From a virus: a DNA stretch of 36,949 nucleotides. The stretch covers positions 1-36,949 of IMG/VR virus record IMGVR_UViG_3300025616_000020; one strand, written 5' to 3'. The translations under genes were made by a program, and so were the position numbers. Under the pieces are notes generated by a model, which did not search any database, was not told the origin of the DNA, and saw only the letters and a program-made list of their open reading frames with translations. Below are positions 30,365 through 36,949 of this stretch, piece by piece (the stretch's first letter is position 1; each line of letters opens with the position of its first letter).

Positions 30365-30401
30365 TTTTTAATTACTAACATTTTAAATACAGGAATAAAT
30401 T

Positions 30402-31214
30402 ATGGTAATAACATATAATGATGACGGATTGGAGAATTTAGATAGTTTTTCATATATCTATAGTAGAGATATATTTAAAAAATATAATCTTTATTTTAAA
30501 TTTGTATTAAGTTGTAAAGAATGTGGTGAATCATTTTTTATGAGATTAACTTATCCTACTAATTTATGTAGTAAAAAATGTGCTCATAATTCCAAAGAAG
30601 TTAGGGCTAAAATATCTAAATCATCAATTGGTCGTATAAAAAGTGAAGAAGAAAGACGATCTATATCAATAAGAAAGTCAAAGGGTGGTGTAGTAGTTAA
30701 TAATATTCCGCTATTCAAAACTTATAGTAATCAACTTGTAGGTATTGAAGAGATAAGAGATAATGAAGGGGTACTTCAAGCTAAATGCTCTGTTTGTAAA
30801 GAGTGGTTTAGTCCAAAAAGGACAACTGTGGAAGCTAGAGCACAGTTTATAAAAGGTAATATTAATAGAGAAAGTAGATTTTATTGCTCTGAGGAATGTA
30901 AAATAGCGTGTCCAATTTTTAATAAACATACATATTCAAGAGGGCATAATCCAAGAAAAAGTAGAAATAACAATATAGTAACTGAAAATCAACTAAGAAT
31001 ATGGTCATCTGAGGTATTAAAAAACAATGATTATTTATGTGAATTTTGTGGTCAAACTGCTACTGAATCACATCATGTAATACCTAAGAAATTAGCGCCA
31101 TTTTTTGCATTAGATCCAGATAATGGAGTAGCTTGTTGTCAGAATTGCCATTATAAATATGGTCATAATGGTAGTTGTTCTACTGTTAGTTTATCACAGA
31201 TACAATGCTCATAA
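30402..31214 (+). CDS. HNH homing endonuclease with NUMOD3-like motif
   Basis: The start follows ACAGGAATAAATT. The 270-residue protein has an N-terminal zinc knuckle (CKECG, then CSKKC), a NUMOD3-like stretch (RAKISKSSIGRIKSEEERRS) and a middle region with further cysteines. The C-terminal HNH domain has CEFCGQTATESHHVIPK and CQNCHYKYGH. The HNH type differs from those at 6186 and 21676, so it is a separate lineage. It lies directly after the EDxHD endonuclease, making a small cluster of homing genes behind the capsid gene. Confidence 0.78.
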   Translation: MVITYNDDGLENLDSFSYIYSRDIFKKYNLYFKFVLSCKECGESFFMRLTYPTNLCSKKCAHNSKEVRAKISKSSIGRIKSEEERRSISIRKSKGGVVVNNIPLFKTYSNQLVGIEEIRDNEGVLQAKCSVCKEWFSPKRTTVEARAQFIKGNINRESRFYCSEECKIACPIFNKHTYSRGHNPRKSRNNNIVTENQLRIWSSEVLKNNDYLCEFCGQTATESHHVIPKKLAPFFALDPDNGVACCQNCHYKYGHNGSCSTVSLSQIQCS

Positions 31215-31247
31215 ATTAATTTATTTTAAGCGAGGAAACAAAAAATT

Positions 31248-32240
31248 ATGGGTTTTACAAAATTAATTACAGAAAGCCATCAGTCCTTATTTCAATTTTA
31301 TGGAAATAAATTAATATCACCAAGTGATGAGGCTATATACAATTGGATTTTTAAGGCTGATAGTAATGGTAATGTAAATAATAAAACTTTATCTAATTTT
31401 AAAACTTTTGATGACATAATATCAAATAGTCAAACTTTAAATATATTATTAAGTTCACCAAAAGTTATGAATTATATAGTGTCTTTACCTAGTTATGCAT
31501 TTACTACTATCTGTAGCAATAGTAATTCATTTGCAAATGTATTAGCATCATCTACTGCTATGAATATTATAGCAAGTTCTAGTACTGCTATGTCGTTTAT
31601 TATTGCTAATAATATCACTCGTGATGCTTTATTAGGGTCATCACTAGCTATGCCTATTGTTGTTAAATCATCGGTTGCAATGTCAGTAGTTGTTAAATCT
31701 TTAACTACTATGACTATTATTGCTGATTCAAGTATTTTAATGGGGTATATATTAAAGTCAGTTAATGCATTAAATGAGGTTAGTAAATCTACTATAGCTA
31801 TTAATGCAATTGTTTTATCTGGTATAGCTCTTAAAATTATAGTAATGAATATTTCCGCCGCGATAATTCTTGAAAGCGCGTTACAATCAAATGTATCTAA
31901 AATATTAACTACATTGACTGCTTCAAGAACTTTATTTATAAAATCATATACGTCAGCATCTTTAATTAAAAACAAGGATAATATATGGCATACTGATTCT
32001 AATGTATTTATTATTCCTAGTTATTTTATATTAAATCATGGACCAGTAACATATACGTCTATTTTTTATTCATTATTAAATTCAAATACAGTATTAGGTT
32101 CAGCCTCATGTATTGGTACTAATTCAAAAATATATTATAGCCCTTCAGTATCATTAAGAGGTAGTAAAATAACATTTACATATTCAGGTAAGTTCAATTT
32201 AGCTGGTGCATGCTTTTATACTATGTTTACAGCAGTTTAA
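31248..32240 (+). CDS. Repetitive fibre/adhesin-like protein
   Basis: AGCGAGG precedes the start. Residues about 95-225 of this 330-residue protein consist of short repeats of the type SSTAMNIIASSSTAM / KSSVAMSVVVKS, typical of phage fibre shafts, probably a beta-solenoid or trimeric helical shaft. The N-terminus (ESHQSLFQFYGNKLISPSDEAIYNWIF) parallels the start of the DGR variable proteins (QRLYEGILSQAINNESIDWVF). The C-terminal about 70 residues form a beta tip. This suggests a fibre of the same architecture but without a diversified tip. Confidence 0.65.
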   Translation: MGFTKLITESHQSLFQFYGNKLISPSDEAIYNWIFKADSNGNVNNKTLSNFKTFDDIISNSQTLNILLSSPKVMNYIVSLPSYAFTTICSNSNSFANVLASSTAMNIIASSSTAMSFIIANNITRDALLGSSLAMPIVVKSSVAMSVVVKSLTTMTIIADSSILMGYILKSVNALNEVSKSTIAINAIVLSGIALKIIVMNISAAIILESALQSNVSKILTTLTASRTLFIKSYTSASLIKNKDNIWHTDSNVFIIPSYFILNHGPVTYTSIFYSLLNSNTVLGSASCIGTNSKIYYSPSVSLRGSKITFTYSGKFNLAGACFYTMFTAV

Positions 32241-32258
32241 TTAATTATGACCATACAG

Positions 32259-32303
32259 TATTTAACTAACCTATTTAAGATATAAGAAGCCATATTTTTT
32301 TGG
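32259..32303 (+). promoter_or_regulatory. Repeated intergenic element, copy 5
   Basis: TATTTAACTAACCT at 32259-32272, then TATAAGAAGCC about 9 nt later and a T-run (TTTTTTT at 32295-32301). It is the first of a second pair, 54 bases from copy 6. The upstream CAGTATTTAACTAACCT is shared with copy 4. Confidence 0.5.
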
Positions 32304-32312
32304 CGACCAAAA

Positions 32313-32337
32313 TAATAAACTAACCTCGTAAGGTAGG
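32313..32337 (+). promoter_or_regulatory. Repeated intergenic element, copy 6
   Basis: TAATAAACTAACCT at 32313-32326 lies only 16 bases before the ATG of the following gene. The second block is degenerate (GTAGGAAAC) and overlaps the ribosome binding site. This close placement argues against a simple -35 role for the first box in this copy. Confidence 0.45.
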
Positions 32338-32342
32338 AAACA

Positions 32343-32672
32343 ATGACAAATATTTACATACTAACAATTTTTTTGATGTCAGTTATACTTACTGAAGCAA
32401 TTACTGAAATAGTAACCAAATCCGAGATATTTGAACCATTAAGATCTAAAGTATTTAAATTAGGACAAAGTAATAAATTTTTTAAATGGTTGCATAGTTT
32501 ATTAGATTGCGGTTATTGTTTTTCAGTATGGTCAGGAATATTAATTGCTTTATTATTTTTTAAGGATATTGATTTATTACATTGGAGTATGGATTGGTTT
32601 TTTGTAGCTATAGTTTTACATCGTTCATCTAATTTATTTCACAATGTAATGGATAGAATTCATGGAAATTAA
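32343..32672 (+). CDS. Small membrane protein, DUF1360-like
   Basis: AAGGTAGG precedes the start. The 109-residue protein has an N-terminal membrane helix (about 4-22). A middle segment has LRSKVFKLG and CGYCFSVWSGILIALLFF, where the C-x-x-C-x-x-x-W pattern before a second membrane helix resembles DUF1360 proteins of phages and bacteria. A third hydrophobic segment (FFVAIVLHRSS) follows. The function of that family is unknown. It may act at the host membrane during infection or lysis. Confidence 0.55.
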   Translation: MTNIYILTIFLMSVILTEAITEIVTKSEIFEPLRSKVFKLGQSNKFFKWLHSLLDCGYCFSVWSGILIALLFFKDIDLLHWSMDWFFVAIVLHRSSNLFHNVMDRIHGN

Positions 32673-32714
32673 GGACAAGGTATAAATAATTATTATAGAA
32701 AAGGAGAAATTATT

Positions 32715-33191
32715 ATGAAAGGTTATGTTATTAATTCTGCAAATACTTGGATGCATGCTATGAAAAGATCTATAGGACCAGGGGCTAAAGTTCCTTTGTC
32801 TGAGTTATTTGAACAGTATGGTGTTAAACATGATTTAGCTGAAGGTGATGAGTTTATTACCTGGCTTAAGGAAACAAAATTAAAGGGTAAGGATAATTGG
32901 AGAATTGTTTTAGATGATGAAATTATTATAGAAGATATAGCATCAAAAAAACCATCAGTTCTGCAAAGAAAAAAGTTAACTGGGAGTAACGTAGCTCCTA
33001 TGGTACAAACTAAAATAGCTGTAGAAGATGTTGTAGAAATGTCTGTTAGACAGGCTAGAGAAACTTTACCAAAGATAAAAGATTTAAATTTATTAAAGTA
33101 TGCTTTTCAAGAAGCTAATCAAAGAGCAGGTAAAGACAGCTTGTGTAGAATTCTTAGAAAAAGAATAAAAGAATTACAAATTGCTAGGTAA
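32715..33191 (+). CDS. Hypothetical phage protein
   Basis: AAAGGAG precedes the start. The 158-residue protein is mixed alpha/beta, beginning YVINSANTWMHAMKRSIGPGAKVPL and ending in a helical RQARETLPKIKDLNLLKYAFQEA segment with a basic tail. A central Lys/Ser/Pro linker separates two parts. No catalytic motif is seen. It lies in the late structural block, perhaps a head-completion or tape-associated factor, but the context does not decide. Confidence 0.55.
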   Translation: MKGYVINSANTWMHAMKRSIGPGAKVPLSELFEQYGVKHDLAEGDEFITWLKETKLKGKDNWRIVLDDEIIIEDIASKKPSVLQRKKLTGSNVAPMVQTKIAVEDVVEMSVRQARETLPKIKDLNLLKYAFQEANQRAGKDSLCRILRKRIKELQIAR

Positions 33192-33225
33192 AAATAAACT
33201 ATATTTTAATTATCTGGAGGATAAT

Positions 33226-33711
33226 ATGAACGTATTAAAAAATGGATATACTTGGTTAGAAAATGATGATCAGATGGGTAGTATTCCTGATATTGATAAG
33301 AGTGAGGTATTGTCAGATTCATCAAATACAGGATTGTATTCTTATACAGTAGGCACTGGTAGAAGTAAGTTAATACGTGCCAATAAAACTCAGTTAGATA
33401 GCCCAGTTACTATGGTTGATGTAGACTGTAATGGGTTTAAAGTATTTACAAATACAGACGCAGTTTCTGAAACTATAATGTTACTTCCTAATGGTGTTGA
33501 TGGGTATAGAGTTAATGCCATCATAACATCAAATTCAGGTTTTGCATTTAAAGCAAATGGAACAGAAACAATACGTTATCTAAGTACAGTAAGTAAACCT
33601 GGAGGAAGTATTACTTCATTAAGTACTGGTGATCAAATACAACTTGATTGGAGTGGAACTCAATGGTTAACAAGTGTTCTTGGAACATCTTGGCAATTAG
33701 AAATATCTTAA
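33226..33711 (+). CDS. Short fibre protein sharing a C-terminal tip domain
   Basis: ATG 33226 is chosen because GGAGG at 33216-33220 fits it, not the upstream TTG. The product has 161 residues. After a short N-terminus it is almost entirely the domain that also ends the proteins at 13489 and 34805. It runs from NKTQLDSPVTM through MLLPNGVDGYRVNAI and TETIRYLS to QLDWSGTQW and a final SWQLEIS. The domain may be a trimerisation or receptor-binding tip. This gene looks like a free-standing copy of it. Confidence 0.65.
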   Translation: MNVLKNGYTWLENDDQMGSIPDIDKSEVLSDSSNTGLYSYTVGTGRSKLIRANKTQLDSPVTMVDVDCNGFKVFTNTDAVSETIMLLPNGVDGYRVNAIITSNSGFAFKANGTETIRYLSTVSKPGGSITSLSTGDQIQLDWSGTQWLTSVLGTSWQLEIS

Positions 33712-33760
33712 TATTTGGTATTACTTTGATAATATTATTTTTTAAACTAAGGCGGACATA

Positions 33761-34777
33761 ATGATAATTTTAAGAAAACTTGGGAGTCAAGAAGTATGTA
33801 GAGTGATACTTTCTGATCCACTTATTGGTATAAGTGATGAGTTTAACCAAGTTTTTTCTACATTTTATGTTTATACACCTGGTAGAATAGAAATAGTACA
33901 CGGTGGTAAAGTTCTTACTAGTCCTATAGATTTTGAAGAAACCGGCGCAAGAGAAATAACATTTAAAAATTTTAGACCAAAAGATTTAACTTTATTCAGT
34001 GCTAATTATGAAACGTGTTACTATACTGATACTACAACAAATGTTCAAGAAGGAATAACTAATATACCAATAGATTCATCGTCAGTATATATTGATTTTG
34101 CTAGCCCATTACCAGATAGTGAATATATATTAACTGTTAGTTTAGAAAATAGAATAGACACTAATTCATCAGTATATCCAGTTTTGGTTAGAAGTAAAAC
34201 TATACATGGTTTTATAGCAGATTTCTCTGGTGAGATAGACTCAAGTAATTATTATCTAAATTGGAAAGCTTCTTATGCTAGTATAGGACCAGGTGGTTTA
34301 AATATTACAGAATTATCAGAAGATACTAGTCCAGAATTATCAGGTAACTTAAATATAGGTGACCATTTAGTAATGTTAGATTCATCTCCAACTGGATTAG
34401 ATATTTATGGGTGTGTAATTGGATATAGTGGTGAAGCTTCAGAGATGTATGTAGGTGGTAATTCTACTGGTTTTGCTTGTCCACTATATATAAAAGATGA
34501 TGGTGGATGGGAATCAGCATGTGCAGCAAGTGGTATTTATCATATGCCTTGCATGGCTTTAGCTTTAGAAGAAGGATATGGAGAAGTTAAAAAGATCTTC
34601 TGGAAAGGTAATATAAGGAATGGACTTTGGAATTGGATTCCAGGAAGTAAGATTTATGTATCAGAAACTGAAGGTTTATTAACCAATTTTAAACCTTCTG
34701 ATGGTTCTTGGATACAAGTTGTAGGAGTTGCTATATCACCAGATACAATAAGGTTTAATCCAGATTTAACTTCGTAA
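33761..34777 (+). CDS. Virion structural protein, fibre-associated
   Basis: AAGGCGG precedes the start. The 338-residue protein begins with a compact beta domain (residues about 1-95) and a segment around 115-165 with SVYIDFASPLPDSEYILTVSL and YYLNWKAS, resembling H-type-lectin-like fibre modules. A linker with EDTSPELSGNLN, a common phage fibre motif, follows. The C-terminal beta domain ends KIYVSETEGLLTN and QVVGVAISPDTIRFNPD. The order suggests a fibre or baseplate attachment protein working with the large fibre that follows. Confidence 0.6.
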   Translation: MIILRKLGSQEVCRVILSDPLIGISDEFNQVFSTFYVYTPGRIEIVHGGKVLTSPIDFEETGAREITFKNFRPKDLTLFSANYETCYYTDTTTNVQEGITNIPIDSSSVYIDFASPLPDSEYILTVSLENRIDTNSSVYPVLVRSKTIHGFIADFSGEIDSSNYYLNWKASYASIGPGGLNITELSEDTSPELSGNLNIGDHLVMLDSSPTGLDIYGCVIGYSGEASEMYVGGNSTGFACPLYIKDDGGWESACAASGIYHMPCMALALEEGYGEVKKIFWKGNIRNGLWNWIPGSKIYVSETEGLLTNFKPSDGSWIQVVGVAISPDTIRFNPDLTS

Positions 34778-34804
34778 AATACTACTAAAAGGAAAATAAA
34801 TAAA

Positions 34805-36760
34805 ATGGCAAAATTTACAAATAAAGATACACATCTTAGGAGTGATGAGAAAGTAATTTTAGGAACGTCACTAGATGCTAATTTATTTTGGGATGGTGAT
34901 AATAGTCAACTTAGATTAGATACTACTATTAGCGGTGTTACACCAACTCAAGATTATCATTTAGTTACCAAATCTTATGTAGATGATACATTAGCTACAT
35001 TAAGTGGATCTATTGTTTTAGATCACGGAGAATTTAATGGACTTGAAGATGATGATCATTATCAATATACATTTGCCGATGGGTATAGGGGTTTTATTAA
35101 CACTATTTCAGGTGTTGATCCAACACAAGACTATCACCTATCCACTAAAGGATATGTTGATTCAGAACTATCATTGGTTGATGGAAATATTATTCATGAG
35201 CATGATGAACTTACTGGTCTTTTAGATGACGATCATACTCAATATACTTTAGTTGATGGAACTAGAGCATTTACAAGCACTGTGGGTGGTATTACACCTA
35301 CTGCAGGCTCACATTTAACAACTAAAGATTATGTTGATTTACTTGTTCAGGGTATCGATTGGCAGGAAAGCATTAAAAATTTTTGGACACCATCTACCGG
35401 TCTTCCTATTGCTCCAGTAGATGGTGATAGATATGTAGCAATTGATTCTGGTAATGGTTGGACTGCTACTTATATTTACACCTATGATGGAACTCAGTGG
35501 GTAGAATTAACTCCAAATGAAGGTTTTTCAATTTGGTTAGAGAGTAGTGATGGTACTTATGTTTTTAATGGTGTAATGTGGATACGATTTGGAAGTACTA
35601 TATCTCATAATACTGCGAATGGTATCCAAGGTGGTGAATTAAATGAGTACTATCATTTAACCAATACTCAATTTAATGCATTAACTATTAGCAGTGGTAT
35701 TAGTAATGCTTCATCTGAGCATATTCATGATGATAGATACTATACCGAAACTGAAATGGATGCTACCATTTCTGGTCTTACTGTAGGTGTTAATACTTAT
35801 AGTGACCATGGTAATCTTACTGGTCTTGGTGATGATGATCATACCCAGTATACTTTAGCTGATGGTTCTAGAGCATTTACTTCTGCAGTTAGCGGTGTTA
35901 CTCCTACAGCTGATACACATCTTGTCACTAAATTGTATGTTGATACTATTAGTGGTACTTTACAGGGTGCAATTGATGATGTAGTAAGTGATTTGTCTGG
36001 TCTACAGCATGATGCTCTTGGTGGTTTGGTAGACGACGATCACACTCAGTATATACCTGTTAATGGGTCGCGTGGATTTACCAATACTGTATCAGGTACA
36101 CATCCAGTAAATAGTTATGATTTAGCAACAAAAGCTTATGTTGATATTGGTAATATAGATAGACGTGGTAGAACTTCAATAACTAATAATACTTCTATGT
36201 TAGTAATTAATTTTGATGATTTAGGTCATACTAATTACACAGTAAGTGCTTCCATTAGAAATATTGTCGATATTGAACCGTCTAACTATATGTTTATTAT
36301 TACTGGAAAAACATCGAGCAGTTTTACTTTATTGTTAACTGAAGATGTGGATTCAGATAATTATGTTTTTTGTTGGACTGTTATAGAAGAAACTATTTGG
36401 GACAGTAGTTATGACAACTTTACGTTAGTTAATGTCGAGCAGACCGATAGTCCAGTAACAATGATAGCTTCTGATTGTACAGGATTTATAATGTTTACGA
36501 ATACAGATGCAACTTCAGAAATTGTAATGCTTCTTCCTCCTGGGGCGGATGGATATCGAATTAATATTTTAGTTACATCAGATACAGGTTTTACATGTAC
36601 TGCATATGGAACTGAAACAATTCGTTATTTAAATTCAGTAAGTATTTCTGGAGGTAGTATAATGTCAACTGGTATAGGTGATCAACTACAACTTGACTGG
36701 AGTGGTACACAATGGATTGCAAATGTACTTGGAACTTCATGGCAATTAGAAACATCGTAA
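34805..36760 (+). CDS. Large tail fibre protein with DDDHTQY repeats
   Basis: AAAAGGAAA precedes the start. The 651-residue protein contains about four repeats of a fibre unit. Each has HGELTGLxDDDHTQYTLxDGxRAF, then a GVTPT..HL strand and a TKxYVD helix (near residues 78-122, 135-180, 335-380 and 395-450). A mid-region insert (IDWQESIKNFWTPSTGLP to NGVMWIRFG) resembles other phage fibre domains. The C-terminus (QTDSPVTMIASDC to SWQLETS) is the tip domain shared with 13489 and 33226. It is probably the major trimeric side or tail fibre. Confidence 0.85.
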   Translation: MAKFTNKDTHLRSDEKVILGTSLDANLFWDGDNSQLRLDTTISGVTPTQDYHLVTKSYVDDTLATLSGSIVLDHGEFNGLEDDDHYQYTFADGYRGFINTISGVDPTQDYHLSTKGYVDSELSLVDGNIIHEHDELTGLLDDDHTQYTLVDGTRAFTSTVGGITPTAGSHLTTKDYVDLLVQGIDWQESIKNFWTPSTGLPIAPVDGDRYVAIDSGNGWTATYIYTYDGTQWVELTPNEGFSIWLESSDGTYVFNGVMWIRFGSTISHNTANGIQGGELNEYYHLTNTQFNALTISSGISNASSEHIHDDRYYTETEMDATISGLTVGVNTYSDHGNLTGLGDDDHTQYTLADGSRAFTSAVSGVTPTADTHLVTKLYVDTISGTLQGAIDDVVSDLSGLQHDALGGLVDDDHTQYIPVNGSRGFTNTVSGTHPVNSYDLATKAYVDIGNIDRRGRTSITNNTSMLVINFDDLGHTNYTVSASIRNIVDIEPSNYMFIITGKTSSSFTLLLTEDVDSDNYVFCWTVIEETIWDSSYDNFTLVNVEQTDSPVTMIASDCTGFIMFTNTDATSEIVMLLPPGADGYRINILVTSDTGFTCTAYGTETIRYLNSVSISGGSIMSTGIGDQLQLDWSGTQWIANVLGTSWQLETS

Positions 36761-36819
36761 AAGTTTAAAAATTATTATGGATAGGATCCAATTTATTTAG
36801 TAATAGGTTATATTAATAT

Positions 36820-36949
36820 GGAGTGAACTACCCCTACCCTAAAGGGATAGGGGCTTCGAAAGAAGCCTAAGTTCACCAGACTCAGTTGGCGGAAACGCCA
36901 GCTACGATAGTTAGGTCACGACACCCTTGGTTGACGCATCAGACTGAGG
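36820..36949 (-). mobile_element. Probable end of an IS200/IS605-type element (TnpB/omega-RNA-like)
   Basis: The composition shifts to GC-rich. The segment packs several hairpins: CCCCTACCC/GGGATAGGGG (36831-36853), GGCTTC-GAAA-GAAGCC (36852-36867) and a GGCG-GAAA-CGCC hairpin (36888-36899). GTGAAC/GTTCAC (36823-36828 with 36871-36876) and CTCAGT/ACTGAG (36881-36886 with 36943-36948) close longer helices. Read on the minus strand it ends AAGCCCCTATCCC...GGGGTAGTTCAC, like the right end and omega-RNA scaffold of IS1341-type tnpB elements. The rest is beyond the window edge, so identity and orientation are inferred. Confidence 0.5.
36911..36949 (-). CDS. Possible C-terminus of TnpB (partial)
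   Basis: A minus-strand frame enters from the window edge and stops with TAA at 36911-36913, giving only PQSDASTKGVVT. Its position just upstream, in minus orientation, of the putative right-end hairpins is where a tnpB gene would end. Twelve residues cannot identify a family, so this is a contextual suggestion. Confidence 0.25.
   Translation of the reverse strand, partial: PQSDASTKGVVT

Noticed and set aside
10728-32337. CRISPR array from the repeated TAWTWAACTAACCT motif
   Set aside because: Copies are dispersed over 20 kb, at most two together, with no regular spacers and no cas genes.
1-36949. tRNA genes
   Set aside because: I saw no convincing cloverleaf with a GTTCGA-type T-loop on either strand. 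A dedicated tRNA scan could not be run here.

Overview
The window is a stretch of an AT-rich tailed-phage (Caudoviricetes) genome, or an equivalent prophage or metagenomic contig. Essentially every gene lies on the + strand, and terminase, portal, capsid-protease, scaffold-like and major capsid genes follow one another in the usual order. No host can be named from the sequence. Translation fits the standard bacterial code, with a few TTG starts.

Layout. (a) 1-6162: end of an upstream gene, a zinc-ribbon protein, small holin-like and amphipathic proteins, a T4 gp1-like dNMP kinase and a run of virion or fibre proteins. (b) 6186-8995: a free-standing HNH homing endonuclease, an HD-domain protein, small zinc-ribbon and NUMOD3-like proteins, and a probable small terminase. 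(c) 8988-10730: large terminase. (d) 10728-18470: a diversity-generating retroelement (DGR) region placed between terL and portal. It holds two variable proteins that are near-identical outside their C-terminal part, two variable repeats (VR1, VR2), one intact template repeat (TR), one reverse transcriptase, and the decayed remains of a second TR-RT-orf unit. Fibre genes sit between the two copies. (e) 18471-25686: portal, two modular homing endonucleases (GIY-YIG and HNH), capsid protease, candidate decoration proteins and a scaffold-like coiled-coil protein. (f) 25760-29291: a major capsid gene split by three group I introns, two carrying LAGLIDADG endonucleases and one of about 239 nt with no ORF. 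One exon is only 29 nt. (g) 29319-31214: terminator, promoter, and EDxHD-type and HNH endonucleases. (h) 31248-36760: more fibre and structural proteins, several sharing a C-terminal domain. (i) 36820-36949: a GC-richer structured segment resembling the end of an IS200/IS605-type (TnpB/omega-RNA) element, cut by the window edge.

How it works together. The backbone is a packaging and head-assembly module. Onto it are layered (1) a DGR that probably diversifies two receptor-binding adhesins from a single template, and (2) a heavy load of homing elements: seven endonuclease genes from four nuclease families (HNH, GIY-YIG, EDxHD, LAGLIDADG), four of which share one Cys-rich repeat module. A recurrent 14-base intergenic motif, TAWTWAACTAACCT, followed about 10 nt later by a TAAGA-like block, marks the starts of both DGR cassettes and of several other transcription-unit-like boundaries. 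It is a candidate phage promoter or junction element. The most notable items are the two-target DGR with complementary cassette decay, the three-intron capsid gene with its mini-exon, and the repeated intergenic element.
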